From the NCBI GenBank assembly GCA_031289235.1, contig JAITPU010000018.1, forward strand, positions 1-21,425: a stretch of 21,425 bases of DNA. Direction: 5' to 3'. Shown piece after piece: positions 14,180 through 21,425 of the stretch (position 1 is the first letter of the stretch; every line of letters starts with the position of its first letter). A model generated the notes under the pieces. It was not told the origin of the DNA. It searched no databases and worked only from the letters and a program-made list of their open reading frames with translations. The translations under genes were made by a program, and so were the position numbers. This DNA is from Eubacteriales Family XIII. Incertae Sedis bacterium. Lineage in GTDB: Bacteria > Bacillota > Clostridia > Peptostreptococcales > Anaerovoracaceae.

Positions 14180-16815
14180 CGCGAGAGCATGAGTTGACGC
14201 CCATGATGCGCCAGTATCTGGAAATCAAAGAGCGCCATAAAGACTGCGTACTGTTTTTCCGTCTCGGCGATTTTTATGAGATGTTTTTCGAGGACGCCGT
14301 CACAGCCTCCCGGGAACTCGAGATCACCCTGACGAAAAAGAGCTGCGGCGCCGGTGAAAAAGCGCCTATGTGCGGGATTCCGTATCATTCGGTGGACAGC
14401 TATCTCGCCCGTCTCGTGGAACGCGGCTATAAGGTCGCCGTCTGCGAGCAGGCGGAAGACCCGGCTCAGGCCAGAGGGATCGTCAGGCGGGAAGTCACAC
14501 AAATAGTGACTCCCGGCACACTGACGGGCCAGACCATGCTTTCCGAAAAGGAAAACAATTATCTGGCTTCGGTGTTTTACAGCGAGAAAAGCGCGGGACT
14601 CGCTTTCTGCGACATTTCGACAGGCGAGCTTTCCGCCGCCGAAATATCGGGCGGGGAAAGGGAAGGGGCGATCATCAACGAACTGGCGCGCGTCAACGCC
14701 AGCGAAGTGTTGATAAACTTCCTTTCCGGGAACCTTTCCGAAGAGATCCGCGAAACGGCGGTTTCCTACGTGAGCGTGCTGCCGGAAGACCGCTACGCGG
14801 AAGAATACGCCGAAAAAACCGTGGCGCGTCATTTTCAGGTCAAATCGCTGAAAGGCGTCGGCATCGAGGAAAAGCCGGGAGTTTTAAAGGCGCTTTCCGG
14901 CCTGCTTTCCTATCTTTTAGACACACAGAAACGGACGCCGGGTCATATCGGCCATATACGCCTGTACGATCTTGATGCGCGTATGGCTTTGGACAGGGCG
15001 ACCATCCGCAACCTGGAACTGACTGAAACCCTGCGCGGGCAGGGTACGAAGGGTTCGCTTCTCGGCCTCTTGGACAGGACAGGCACGGCTATGGGAAGCC
15101 GTAAGATGAGGCAGTGGATTCGCGAACCGTTGAACGAAGCCGGCGAGATCAACCGCCGCTTGGACGCGGTGGAAATTCTCGCGGATGATATTCTGCTGCG
15201 CAATAACCTGCGGGAACATCTGAAAAGCATATACGACTTGGAACGGCTGGCGGGAAGGATTTCCTGCGGCAACGCCAACGGCAAGGATCTAATCGCGCTG
15301 CGCAATTCACTTGCGGCGCTGCCCGAACTTAAAAGCGAGCTTTCCGCGCGCGGCGGCGGCCTCCTCGGAGAACTTAGCGCGTCTATAGCGGATCTGTCCG
15401 GCGCCGAGGAACTGATCTCCGCCGCCATACGCGAGGAACCGCCGTTCATCCTGAAAGAGGGAGGACTGATCCGCGAGGGCTATTCTGAGGAATTGGACGG
15501 ACTTAAGCATTCCATCCGGGATGGGCAGCAATGGATCGCCTCGCTCGAAGGGAAAGAACGCGAGCGCACGGGCATAAAAAACCTGAAAGTGGGATTTAAC
15601 AAAATTTTCAGCTACTACATTGAGGTGACCAAGTCATATTTCGACCGGGTTCCTTCCGGATATATACGCCGGCAGACGCTGGCCAATTGCGAGCGCTTCG
15701 TCACCCCGGAACTGAAAGAAAAGGAAAGCTTGGTTCTGAACGCTGAGGCAAAGATAAATCAGCTGGAATACGAATTGTTTACCGACGTTAGGAACAAACT
15801 TTCCGAACATATTTTCCCAATACAGGAAACCAGCGCCGCTGTCGCCGCGCTGGACGTGCTGGCGTCATTTGCGGAGACGGCGTCCAAATTGAACTACGTC
15901 AAGCCGCGGATTGACGACGGCGGCGGGATACGCATCGAAAGGGGACGACATCCTGTGATAGAGCGGAGCGTCGCGGACGGTGTTTTCGTTTCAAACGATA
16001 CCTGGATGGACGGCGGCAAAAGCAGCCTGCTGCTAATCACAGGGCCGAATATGGCCGGGAAATCCACCTATATGCGCCAAACTGCCCTGATCGTCCTCAT
16101 GGCTCAGGCGGGTTGTTTCGTTCCCGCGGAAACGGCTCACATCGGAGTGGTGGACCGGATATACACGCGCATCGGAGCCTCAGACAATCTGACCGAGGGT
16201 CAAAGTACGTTTTATGTGGAGATGAGCGAACTCGCGTATATTTTGAACACGGCGACGAAAAAGAGCCTGCTAATTCTGGATGAAATCGGGCGCGGAACCA
16301 GCACCTGGGACGGGCTTTCAATCGCCTGGGCCGTGGTCGAGCGCCTGTGCGACGAGAAATACCGCGCGCGGACGCTGTTCGCGACCCATTACCATGAATT
16401 GACAGCGTTGGAAGGAAATATGAACGGCCTGAAAAACTTGAACGTGGATGTCAGCGAAAAGGACGGCGACGTAGTATTCCTGCACAAAATCGTGGAGGGC
16501 AGCGCGAGCCGGAGCTACGGCATTCATGTGGCGAAACTCGCGGGCGCGCCGCCCTCCCTTTTGGAATCGGCGGAAGAGAAGCTGCGCCTGCTGGAAGAGA
16601 AGCAGGACGGGACGGAGCTGAGCGGCCGTTCATCCCGCCGAAAAGCAAATGGAACGGAAGGATCCGAGGCTCCGCGCGCAGAACAGATTTCTCTCTTCGG
16701 CTTCGCGCCCAACCCCGTGACAGAAAAACTGTGCGCGCTGAATCTCATGGAGATCACGCCCTTGCAGGCTTTTTCCGTTTTGGAAGAACTGAAAAAAGCC
16801 GCCGAAAAAGAATAG
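14176..16815 (+). CDS. mutS: DNA mismatch repair protein MutS
   Basis: This 879-residue protein scans DNA for mismatches and small loops, then recruits MutL. All domains are present. The N-terminal mismatch-binding domain carries the F-x-E motif (GDFYEMF, F33 and E35). The connector, lever and clamp regions follow. The ATPase has Walker A TGPNMAGKST (622-631), Walker B LDEIGRGTS (701-709) and ATHYHEL. A low-complexity basic linker (about 815-838) leads to a C-terminal tail with EQISLFGF, resembling a clamp-binding peptide (inferred), and ITPLQAFSVLEELKK. This is true MutS rather than MutS2, because the mismatch domain is intact and there is no Smr domain. The start overlaps the tlyA stop (ATGA), so the genes are translationally coupled. 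mutL follows after 188 bases. Confidence 0.97.
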   Translation: MTREHELTPMMRQYLEIKERHKDCVLFFRLGDFYEMFFEDAVTASRELEITLTKKSCGAGEKAPMCGIPYHSVDSYLARLVERGYKVAVCEQAEDPAQARGIVRREVTQIVTPGTLTGQTMLSEKENNYLASVFYSEKSAGLAFCDISTGELSAAEISGGEREGAIINELARVNASEVLINFLSGNLSEEIRETAVSYVSVLPEDRYAEEYAEKTVARHFQVKSLKGVGIEEKPGVLKALSGLLSYLLDTQKRTPGHIGHIRLYDLDARMALDRATIRNLELTETLRGQGTKGSLLGLLDRTGTAMGSRKMRQWIREPLNEAGEINRRLDAVEILADDILLRNNLREHLKSIYDLERLAGRISCGNANGKDLIALRNSLAALPELKSELSARGGGLLGELSASIADLSGAEELISAAIREEPPFILKEGGLIREGYSEELDGLKHSIRDGQQWIASLEGKERERTGIKNLKVGFNKIFSYYIEVTKSYFDRVPSGYIRRQTLANCERFVTPELKEKESLVLNAEAKINQLEYELFTDVRNKLSEHIFPIQETSAAVAALDVLASFAETASKLNYVKPRIDDGGGIRIERGRHPVIERSVADGVFVSNDTWMDGGKSSLLLITGPNMAGKSTYMRQTALIVLMAQAGCFVPAETAHIGVVDRIYTRIGASDNLTEGQSTFYVEMSELAYILNTATKKSLLILDEIGRGTSTWDGLSIAWAVVERLCDEKYRARTLFATHYHELTALEGNMNGLKNLNVDVSEKDGDVVFLHKIVEGSASRSYGIHVAKLAGAPPSLLESAEEKLRLLEEKQDGTELSGRSSRRKANGTEGSEAPRAEQISLFGFAPNPVTEKLCALNLMEITPLQAFSVLEELKKAAEKE

Positions 16816-16818
16816 AGC

Positions 16819-16983
16819 TTTATCGCTTCGCCCGGCGTTTAATCGGCGGAGCGAATAACACGCGTATGTGTAATATGCGTAAAAGGTCAGCGTTCAAAGT
16901 TATGTTTCGCCGGGGCAGGATTGGACGCCGAGTATATACGCTCCAAGGCGCGGCTAAATAGTAACGATCGGCGAAGCGATAAA
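16819..16983. repeat. Intergenic inverted repeat D between mutS and mutL
   Basis: TTTATCGCTTCGCC (16819-16832) and GGCGAAGCGATAAA (16970-16983) are perfect 14-bp inverted repeats bounding 165 bases. A further right-arm-like copy GTTTAATCGGCGGAGCGAATAA (16837-16858) belongs to the same motif family as repeats A-C and could pair with the left end as a short hairpin instead (11 of 14). The element fills almost the whole 188-base gap, ending seven bases before the mutL RBS. It has no open frame and no recognisable promoter. Confidence 0.65.
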
Positions 16984-17003
16984 ATGCGAAAAAGGAGATC
17001 CCG

Positions 17004-18887
17004 ATGAACGATATGCCGGCGAGGATAATAGAACTGCCGCCTTATCTCGCGGAAAAGATCGCCGCGGGCGAAGTGGTGAACAGGCCGCTTTCCGTGGTGA
17101 AAGAACTCATGGAAAACAGCTTTGACGCCGGAGCTTCCGCTATAGTCGCCGAGATCAAAAACGGCGGGAAATCTTATATCCGCGTCACGGACAACGGCTC
17201 CGGCATCGCGGGAGATCAACTGGAAATCGCGTTCAAACGCCACGCCACCAGCAAAATCGCGTCTGTTTCGGATCTGAGCAACATCACGACCATGGGTTTC
17301 CGCGGAGAAGCTCTGACGAGCATCGCGGCGGTTTCCCGGTTGGAACTGATCACTAAGCCGCGGGCGGAGAAAGCCGGCGCGATGTTGTGCGCCGAAGGCG
17401 GACGGATCATAGAAAAAAAAGATATCGGCGCGTCAGACGGCACTACGGTAATCGTGCGCGATCTGTTTTATAACACGCCCGCGCGCCTCAAATTCATGAA
17501 ACCTGACCGGACGGAAAGTTCGCTGATCATTGATATGGTGTCAAAACTGGCTCTCGCGTGGCCCGAGGTGCGCATCCGCCTGATCAACAATGGAAACATC
17601 CTGTTTTCCACGCCCGGAAAAGGCGACGTCATGGCTAATCTGCTGACCGTTTACGGCAGGGACATGGCGGAGGGGCTGCTTCCGCTGGATGAGGCGTGTG
17701 AGATCGACATGCGGCTGCAAGGGCTGATATCCCAGCCGGACAGGAGCGGAACGAGCAGGAAAAGGCAAATGTTTTTCATCAACGGCAGGGTGGTCGACAG
17801 TAAATTGCTGGAAAGATCCATCGCCGCCGCGTATAAAGAAATGCTCTTCGAAGGCAGGTATCCCGCCGCGCTGCTCTTCCTCGACCTGCCGCCGGCGAGC
17901 ATAGACGTGAACATCCATCCGGCTAAAAACGAGGTGCGTTTTGAAAACGAGGCGGCCGTCTTCGATTTCGTGAGCGGCGCCGCGCGGAAAATTTTGCGGA
18001 CCAAAGGCGCTATTCCCGTGATTAAAGCTGACGGGCTTATTAAATCCGGCGCGGGGGCGGAGGAAGACGAGGCCGCGGCAAACGGCGCGGATACGGGCTC
18101 AAGCCCGAAATTTCCGGCGCCCGCCGCCGATCTCGGGGCAATCAGAATCACGGATGTGAACAGCCCCGGCGCGGAGCTTAGAGCCGGCCAGATTAGCGTA
18201 AAAGAGTTTTTTTCCGCTAAACGCAAAGAGGAAGAGGGGAAAGAAACAGGCGATCTGATCATGGAAGAAGAGGATTCGCGGGAGAGCACCGGGTGGAGCA
18301 AAAGGCCGTTCGCGATAGAAAATATATGCGTGACCGGCGCCGTGTTCGCGACCTTCCTGACAGGCGTGGACGAGGACAGCTTTTATCTCATCGATCAGCA
18401 CGCCGCGCACGAGCGGGTGTTTTACGAACGGCTGACGAAACAGCACCGCAGCAGCGAAAAGCTCATCCAGCAGCTGATGACGCCATTTGTAATCGAACTG
18501 CCTCACGCGGTAAAAAACGACGCGGCCGGCTTGATGGATATGGTTTCCGCGATGGGTTTTTCTATAGAGGAATTCGGGCCGCGCTCCTGCGTAGTAAAAG
18601 CGATCCCCGCCTTTATCCAGATTTCGGAGGCGCGGGATTTTCTGGATTCCGTCCTCGGCAGTCTTTCCGGCGAAACAAGCGCAGAAAATGCGCGCATGAC
18701 GGAACGCATAATCATGGATTCCTGCAAGAAGGCGGTTAAAGCGGGAGACCGGCTGAAACCGGAGGAAATTGAAAATCTTCTCAAAGAACTCTCCCGATGC
18801 GACAATCCTTATTCCTGCCCTCACGGCAGGCCGGTATTCGTGAGGATGCGGAAACATGATATTGAGAAGATGTTTAAACGGGTATAA
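17004..18887 (+). CDS. mutL: DNA mismatch repair endonuclease MutL
   Basis: This 627-residue protein couples MutS mismatch detection to strand removal. The N-terminal GHKL ATPase shows VVKELMENSFDAGA (E34, N38), TDNGSGI (62-68) and GFRGEAL (98-104), plus a transducer domain to about residue 330. A variable acidic linker spans about 345-425. The C-terminal domain holds the metal endonuclease motif DQHAAHERVFYE (D464-E475), SCKKAVKAGDRL and CPHGRP (605-610). It is therefore the nicking type of MutL used by bacteria without MutH. A QISVKEFF segment near residues 396-403 in the linker may be a sliding-clamp-binding peptide (inferred). AAGGAG (16991-16996) precedes the ATG at 17004. miaA follows after 27 bases. 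Confidence 0.97.
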   Translation: MNDMPARIIELPPYLAEKIAAGEVVNRPLSVVKELMENSFDAGASAIVAEIKNGGKSYIRVTDNGSGIAGDQLEIAFKRHATSKIASVSDLSNITTMGFRGEALTSIAAVSRLELITKPRAEKAGAMLCAEGGRIIEKKDIGASDGTTVIVRDLFYNTPARLKFMKPDRTESSLIIDMVSKLALAWPEVRIRLINNGNILFSTPGKGDVMANLLTVYGRDMAEGLLPLDEACEIDMRLQGLISQPDRSGTSRKRQMFFINGRVVDSKLLERSIAAAYKEMLFEGRYPAALLFLDLPPASIDVNIHPAKNEVRFENEAAVFDFVSGAARKILRTKGAIPVIKADGLIKSGAGAEEDEAAANGADTGSSPKFPAPAADLGAIRITDVNSPGAELRAGQISVKEFFSAKRKEEEGKETGDLIMEEEDSRESTGWSKRPFAIENICVTGAVFATFLTGVDEDSFYLIDQHAAHERVFYERLTKQHRSSEKLIQQLMTPFVIELPHAVKNDAAGLMDMVSAMGFSIEEFGPRSCVVKAIPAFIQISEARDFLDSVLGSLSGETSAENARMTERIIMDSCKKAVKAGDRLKPEEIENLLKELSRCDNPYSCPHGRPVFVRMRKHDIEKMFKRV

Positions 18888-18914
18888 ACTCGCTCTTCTT
18901 AAGGGTGTGGGAGT

Positions 18915-19868
18915 GTGAATTCCGTGATCAACATGATCGTCGTTGCGGGGCCTACCGCTTCGGGTAAGACGAGATGCGCGATATCGCTCGCGAAAATATA
19001 CGGCGGCGAAATAGTTTCCGCCGATTCCATGCAGATATACAGGGGGTTCGATATCGGCAGCGCCAAACCTTCCGCGCGGGAACTGGCCGAGGCCACGCAT
19101 CACCTCGTCGGCTGCGTCGATCCCCGCGAAGACTTCTCTGTCGCCGTTTATCAGAAGCTGGCGCGCGAAGCGATCGCAGGCATATACTCGCGCGGAGGAC
19201 TGCCGATCGTGGCCGGAGGCGCGGGGCTTTATGTAAATTCGATACTTTATGACATGGATTTTTGCGCGCTGCCTAAACAGGAGGCGACGCGGGCCGCGCT
19301 GTGGGATGAAGCGGAAAAGAAAGGCGGCGGCGTTCTGCATGAACGTTTAAAGAGTTTGGATCCCGCGGCGGCGCGGCGCATACATCCCAACAACGTGAAG
19401 AAGGTCGTCCGGGCGCTGGAAGCTCTGGAGCACAGCGGTGGCAAAACGGGCCTAAACTCATTTGACGAGGCCTTCACACCGTATCCCGGCTACTCTCCTC
19501 TGATCATCGGCCTCACGCGCGAACGGGAAGAACTGTACGCCCGCATAAACGCCCGCGTCGACCGTCTGTTGGAGGCGGGACTCGTGCGCGAGGTTGAAGA
19601 ACTGGTTCGCGGAGGGCTTTCTATGGAAAATATTTCCATGAAGGGCATCGGTTATAAAGAGATTTTCAACTATCTGACCGGCAGTCATAATTTGGAGCGC
19701 GCCGTTTATCTGATAAAACAGAACTCCCGCCGTTACGCGAAGCGCCAGCTTACCTGGTTCAGGCGTTATCCGAACATAAACTGGTTCAATATTTCGTCAT
19801 ACGGCGGGGAAAAAGACGCGCTGGACGATATCGCGGATTTTTGCGCGAAGGCGATGGGGAAAATATAA
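18915..19868 (+). CDS. miaA: tRNA dimethylallyltransferase MiaA
   Basis: This protein of about 317 residues transfers a dimethylallyl group to N6 of A37 in tRNAs reading UNN codons. It has the P-loop GPTASGKT (12-19), SADSMQIYRGFDIGSAKPS (35-53, D37 being the catalytic aspartate), GGAGLYVNSI, and the C-terminal RYAKRQLTWFRR block (near 272-283). The substrate is dimethylallyl diphosphate, a product of the MEP pathway begun by the nearby dxs. The start is uncertain. GTG at 18915 gives the longest form, while GTG at 18924, with GGGAG ten bases upstream, gives MINMIVVAGPTASGKT, closer to the family. It follows mutL closely, as in many bacteria. hfq, the usual next gene, is not present. Confidence 0.95.
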   Translation: MNSVINMIVVAGPTASGKTRCAISLAKIYGGEIVSADSMQIYRGFDIGSAKPSARELAEATHHLVGCVDPREDFSVAVYQKLAREAIAGIYSRGGLPIVAGGAGLYVNSILYDMDFCALPKQEATRAALWDEAEKKGGGVLHERLKSLDPAAARRIHPNNVKKVVRALEALEHSGGKTGLNSFDEAFTPYPGYSPLIIGLTREREELYARINARVDRLLEAGLVREVEELVRGGLSMENISMKGIGYKEIFNYLTGSHNLERAVYLIKQNSRRYAKRQLTWFRRYPNINWFNISSYGGEKDALDDIADFCAKAMGKI

Positions 19869-19886
19869 CGAATATGGAGAGCGAAC

Positions 19887-21023
19887 ATGGAGAAAAAATT
19901 TCATATTCATAATAAAAGCGGCAAACCTGACAACATCGTACTTAAGGAAAACGAAATCATCGAAAAGAGCGAAGATATACAGGAGATCCTGCCGCGTTTC
20001 ATGAGGGGATTCTTCATGTATCTGAAGGGGAACGTGCTGCCGATGACGCGTCTCGCTTACCTGCAGGACATCCGTTTTTTCTGCGCCTATCTCGCCGGTG
20101 AAACGGATTTGACGGCGGCAAAGGAAATAAAGAACGTCACGGAGGCGGAATTCGGCAAAATAAATGCGCGGGACGTAAACCTTTTTATTGATTACTGCAG
20201 GCGTTACAAGGTCAAAACGGAAAAGGGGAATGTCGTGATCTTCGAAAACGACAATAAATCCCTGGCGCGGAAGCGTTCTTCCGTATCCGTGCTGTTTAAA
20301 TATTTATACAGAGATGAATTGGTCTCAAAAGACATCACAAACGGTTTTGATCCCATACGGCTTCCAAAACCCGGAGAGCGGGAGATCAAGGCGCTGCGGG
20401 ACGATGAAGTGATGCGTATGCTGGACGCCGTATCCGGCGGCTTCTCTCTCACGAAAAAGGAGCGGGAATTCTGGGAAAAGACGAAGCGCCGGGACAAAGC
20501 TATTCTCATATTCTTCCTGACTTACGGCCTGAGACTTTCCGAGCTGCAGCAGCTGAACCTGTCGTCCTTTAATCTGAGCAGGGGCGAATTCAAGATCTAC
20601 CGCAAACGCGGCAAGGAATCCGTCATGCCGCTCAACAACTCGGTGGTAAAGGTGTTCAGAGAATATATTGAGGATGAGCGCGCCAAGGACGAAAATTTGG
20701 AGGAGGGGGAACGGGACGCGCTCTTTCTTTCATTACGAGGAAGGCGCATGACGGAAAGGCAGATCCGCAGCCTGGTGAAAAAATACACGAGCATCGCGAT
20801 GGAAACTTCCCGGAACGCGGGCTACAGCCCCCATAAGCTCAGGGCCACCGCGGCTACATCGCTGATCGGCAGAGGTAATTCCATATTCGACGTGCAGGCG
20901 CTTTTAGATCACGAGAATGTGACTACCACCCAGCTTTATGCGGCGCACGGTCAAAACGTGAAACGCGATCTGGTGAAAGGGATGGAGTGGGAAACTGAAT
21001 TCGACGAGCTTGACGGCAAATAA
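19887..21023 (+). CDS. Xer-like tyrosine recombinase/integrase
   Basis: This 378-residue site-specific recombinase is complete and has all catalytic residues: R216 (GLRLSEL), K243 (RGKES), H316 and R319 (SPHKLR), H342 (LLDHENVTTTQLY) and nucleophile Y351. The N-terminal core-binding (SAM-like) domain spans about 33-145, after an extra charged leader of about 30 residues. Two unusual traits are LDH in place of the common LGH, and an insertion of charged residues around 185-203. Related recombinases sit near miaA/hfq/lexA in many clostridia and are chromosomal housekeeping-type genes. XerC/XerD dimer-resolution function is possible but unproven, since a single-recombinase system or another role would look the same. 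GGAGAG precedes the ATG at 19887, which follows miaA by 18 bases. No phage genes or attachment sites adjoin it. Confidence 0.87.
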   Translation: MEKKFHIHNKSGKPDNIVLKENEIIEKSEDIQEILPRFMRGFFMYLKGNVLPMTRLAYLQDIRFFCAYLAGETDLTAAKEIKNVTEAEFGKINARDVNLFIDYCRRYKVKTEKGNVVIFENDNKSLARKRSSVSVLFKYLYRDELVSKDITNGFDPIRLPKPGEREIKALRDDEVMRMLDAVSGGFSLTKKEREFWEKTKRRDKAILIFFLTYGLRLSELQQLNLSSFNLSRGEFKIYRKRGKESVMPLNNSVVKVFREYIEDERAKDENLEEGERDALFLSLRGRRMTERQIRSLVKKYTSIAMETSRNAGYSPHKLRATAATSLIGRGNSIFDVQALLDHENVTTTQLYAAHGQNVKRDLVKGMEWETEFDELDGK

Positions 21024-21120
21024 CGGCGGAAGCTTATTCTCTATTTGCTGTAGTTTTCATAATATTGTTATTGTAAATAATCTTGCGCAGGGACATGATC
21101 GGCGGGCGAGGGAGCGAAAG

Positions 21121-21425
21121 ATGCGATCAAATATCAATACGAACGGCTTATTGATGTCCAAATTCAATATAGATAAACGCGTTATTGATCTGATAGAGGA
21201 GGCTGAGCGTGAAATCGAAGGCCTGTTCGGCAAGCTGGACGACGTGATGGCCTTCAATCAGTATAAAGTGCTGGACGCGTTTCAGAAAAACCGCGTAAAC
21301 TCAGGACATTTCGCCTGGAACACCGGTTACGGCTACGGCGACGCCGGAAGAGAAGCCGTCGAACGGGTTTACGCCGACGTGATGGACGCGGAGGCCGCGC
21401 TGGCGCGGCCTCTCATAGTAAGCGG
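21121..21425 (+). CDS. Methionine gamma-lyase family protein (aluminium resistance-type), 3' truncated by window edge
   Basis: Only the first 101 residues are present. They match the N terminus of the PLP-dependent family often labelled methionine gamma-lyase family or aluminium resistance protein. The visible order is an early helix (IDLIEEAEREIEGLFGKLDD), then NQYKVLDAFQKNRVNSGHF, NTGYGYGDAGREAVERVYA and EAALARPLIVSG. The PLP lysine lies beyond the window. Real methionine gamma-lyase activity is not established for this family. The ATG at 21121 has GGGAG six bases ahead of a short spacer; a second in-frame ATG at 21154 lacks an RBS. The 97-base gap after the recombinase contains an A+T-rich stretch (about 21050-21080) that might hold a promoter. 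Position shortly after miaA matches clostridial order. Confidence 0.85.
   Translation, partial: MRSNINTNGLLMSKFNIDKRVIDLIEEAEREIEGLFGKLDDVMAFNQYKVLDAFQKNRVNSGHFAWNTGYGYGDAGREAVERVYADVMDAEAALARPLIVS

Noticed and set aside
18099..19340. A 413-codon open frame on the minus strand across mutL and miaA
   Set aside because: It crosses two well-conserved plus-strand genes, and its translation is arginine-rich with no family features.
19887..21023. Prophage or integrative element marked by the integrase
   Set aside because: Both flanks are conserved housekeeping genes in clostridial order, there are no phage or conjugation genes, and no attachment-site duplication was seen.
1..21425. tRNA, rRNA or CRISPR arrays
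   Set aside because: No cloverleaf-like block with a T-loop signature, no rRNA segment, and no regularly spaced direct repeats were found in the gaps.

Overview
The window is a compact stretch of bacterial chromosome, moderately G+C rich, with good Shine-Dalgarno sequences and frequent GTG starts. Almost every gene is a conserved housekeeping gene. Three gene-order signatures point to a Clostridia-like Bacillota: (i) mfd, prsA-like foldase, SpoVB/YabM-type flippase, HU, RqcP (YabO); (ii) efp, asp23-family, nusB, ispA, dxs, tlyA; (iii) mutS, mutL, miaA, tyrosine recombinase, methionine gamma-lyase-family protein. The species cannot be named from the sequence. A Synergistota origin is a weaker alternative, because parts of these orders also occur there.

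Layout. 1-324 is the 3' end of a gene that is probably mfd. 556-4629 holds a parvulin lipoprotein, an MTA/SAH-deaminase-like amidohydrolase and a MATE-like flippase. 4854-5575 holds HU and the S4 protein RqcP. folT (folate ECF S-component) lies convergently on the minus strand at 5648-6187 and is the only minus-strand gene. After a 387-base regulatory gap with a clear sigma-A promoter come efp, mltG and a CorC/CNNM-type protein (6575-9623). Then comes a tightly packed series: asp23-family, nusB, ispA, dxs, tlyA, mutS (9737-16815). After a repeat-bearing gap follow mutL, miaA, a Xer-like recombinase, and the start of a methionine gamma-lyase-family gene that runs off the end (17004-21425).

How they work together. 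The genes cover protein export and folding, envelope building (flippase, MltG, isoprenoid precursors through Dxs and IspA), translation quality (EF-P, RqcP, MiaA, TlyA), transcription antitermination (NusB), and mismatch repair (MutS plus an endonuclease-type MutL). Compared with the usual clostridial orders, several neighbours are missing: spoVT and mazG; yabP/yabQ/divIC/spoIIE; xseA/xseB; NAD kinase/argR/recN; and hfq. mltG and corC are interposed between efp and asp23.

The most unusual features are small repetitive DNAs. One 166-bp imperfectly palindromic element, flanked by an 8-bp direct repeat, sits in frame inside the last codons of the mfd-like gene. Removing it with one repeat copy restores a normal-looking tail. 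This resembles the in-frame palindromic elements known from Rickettsia. Separately, at least four gaps carry inverted repeats sharing a motif close to GTTTAATTGGCGGAGC, which looks like a dispersed intergenic repeat family. No rRNA, tRNA, CRISPR array, prophage cluster or transposase was seen. I did not find a clearly new multi-gene system.
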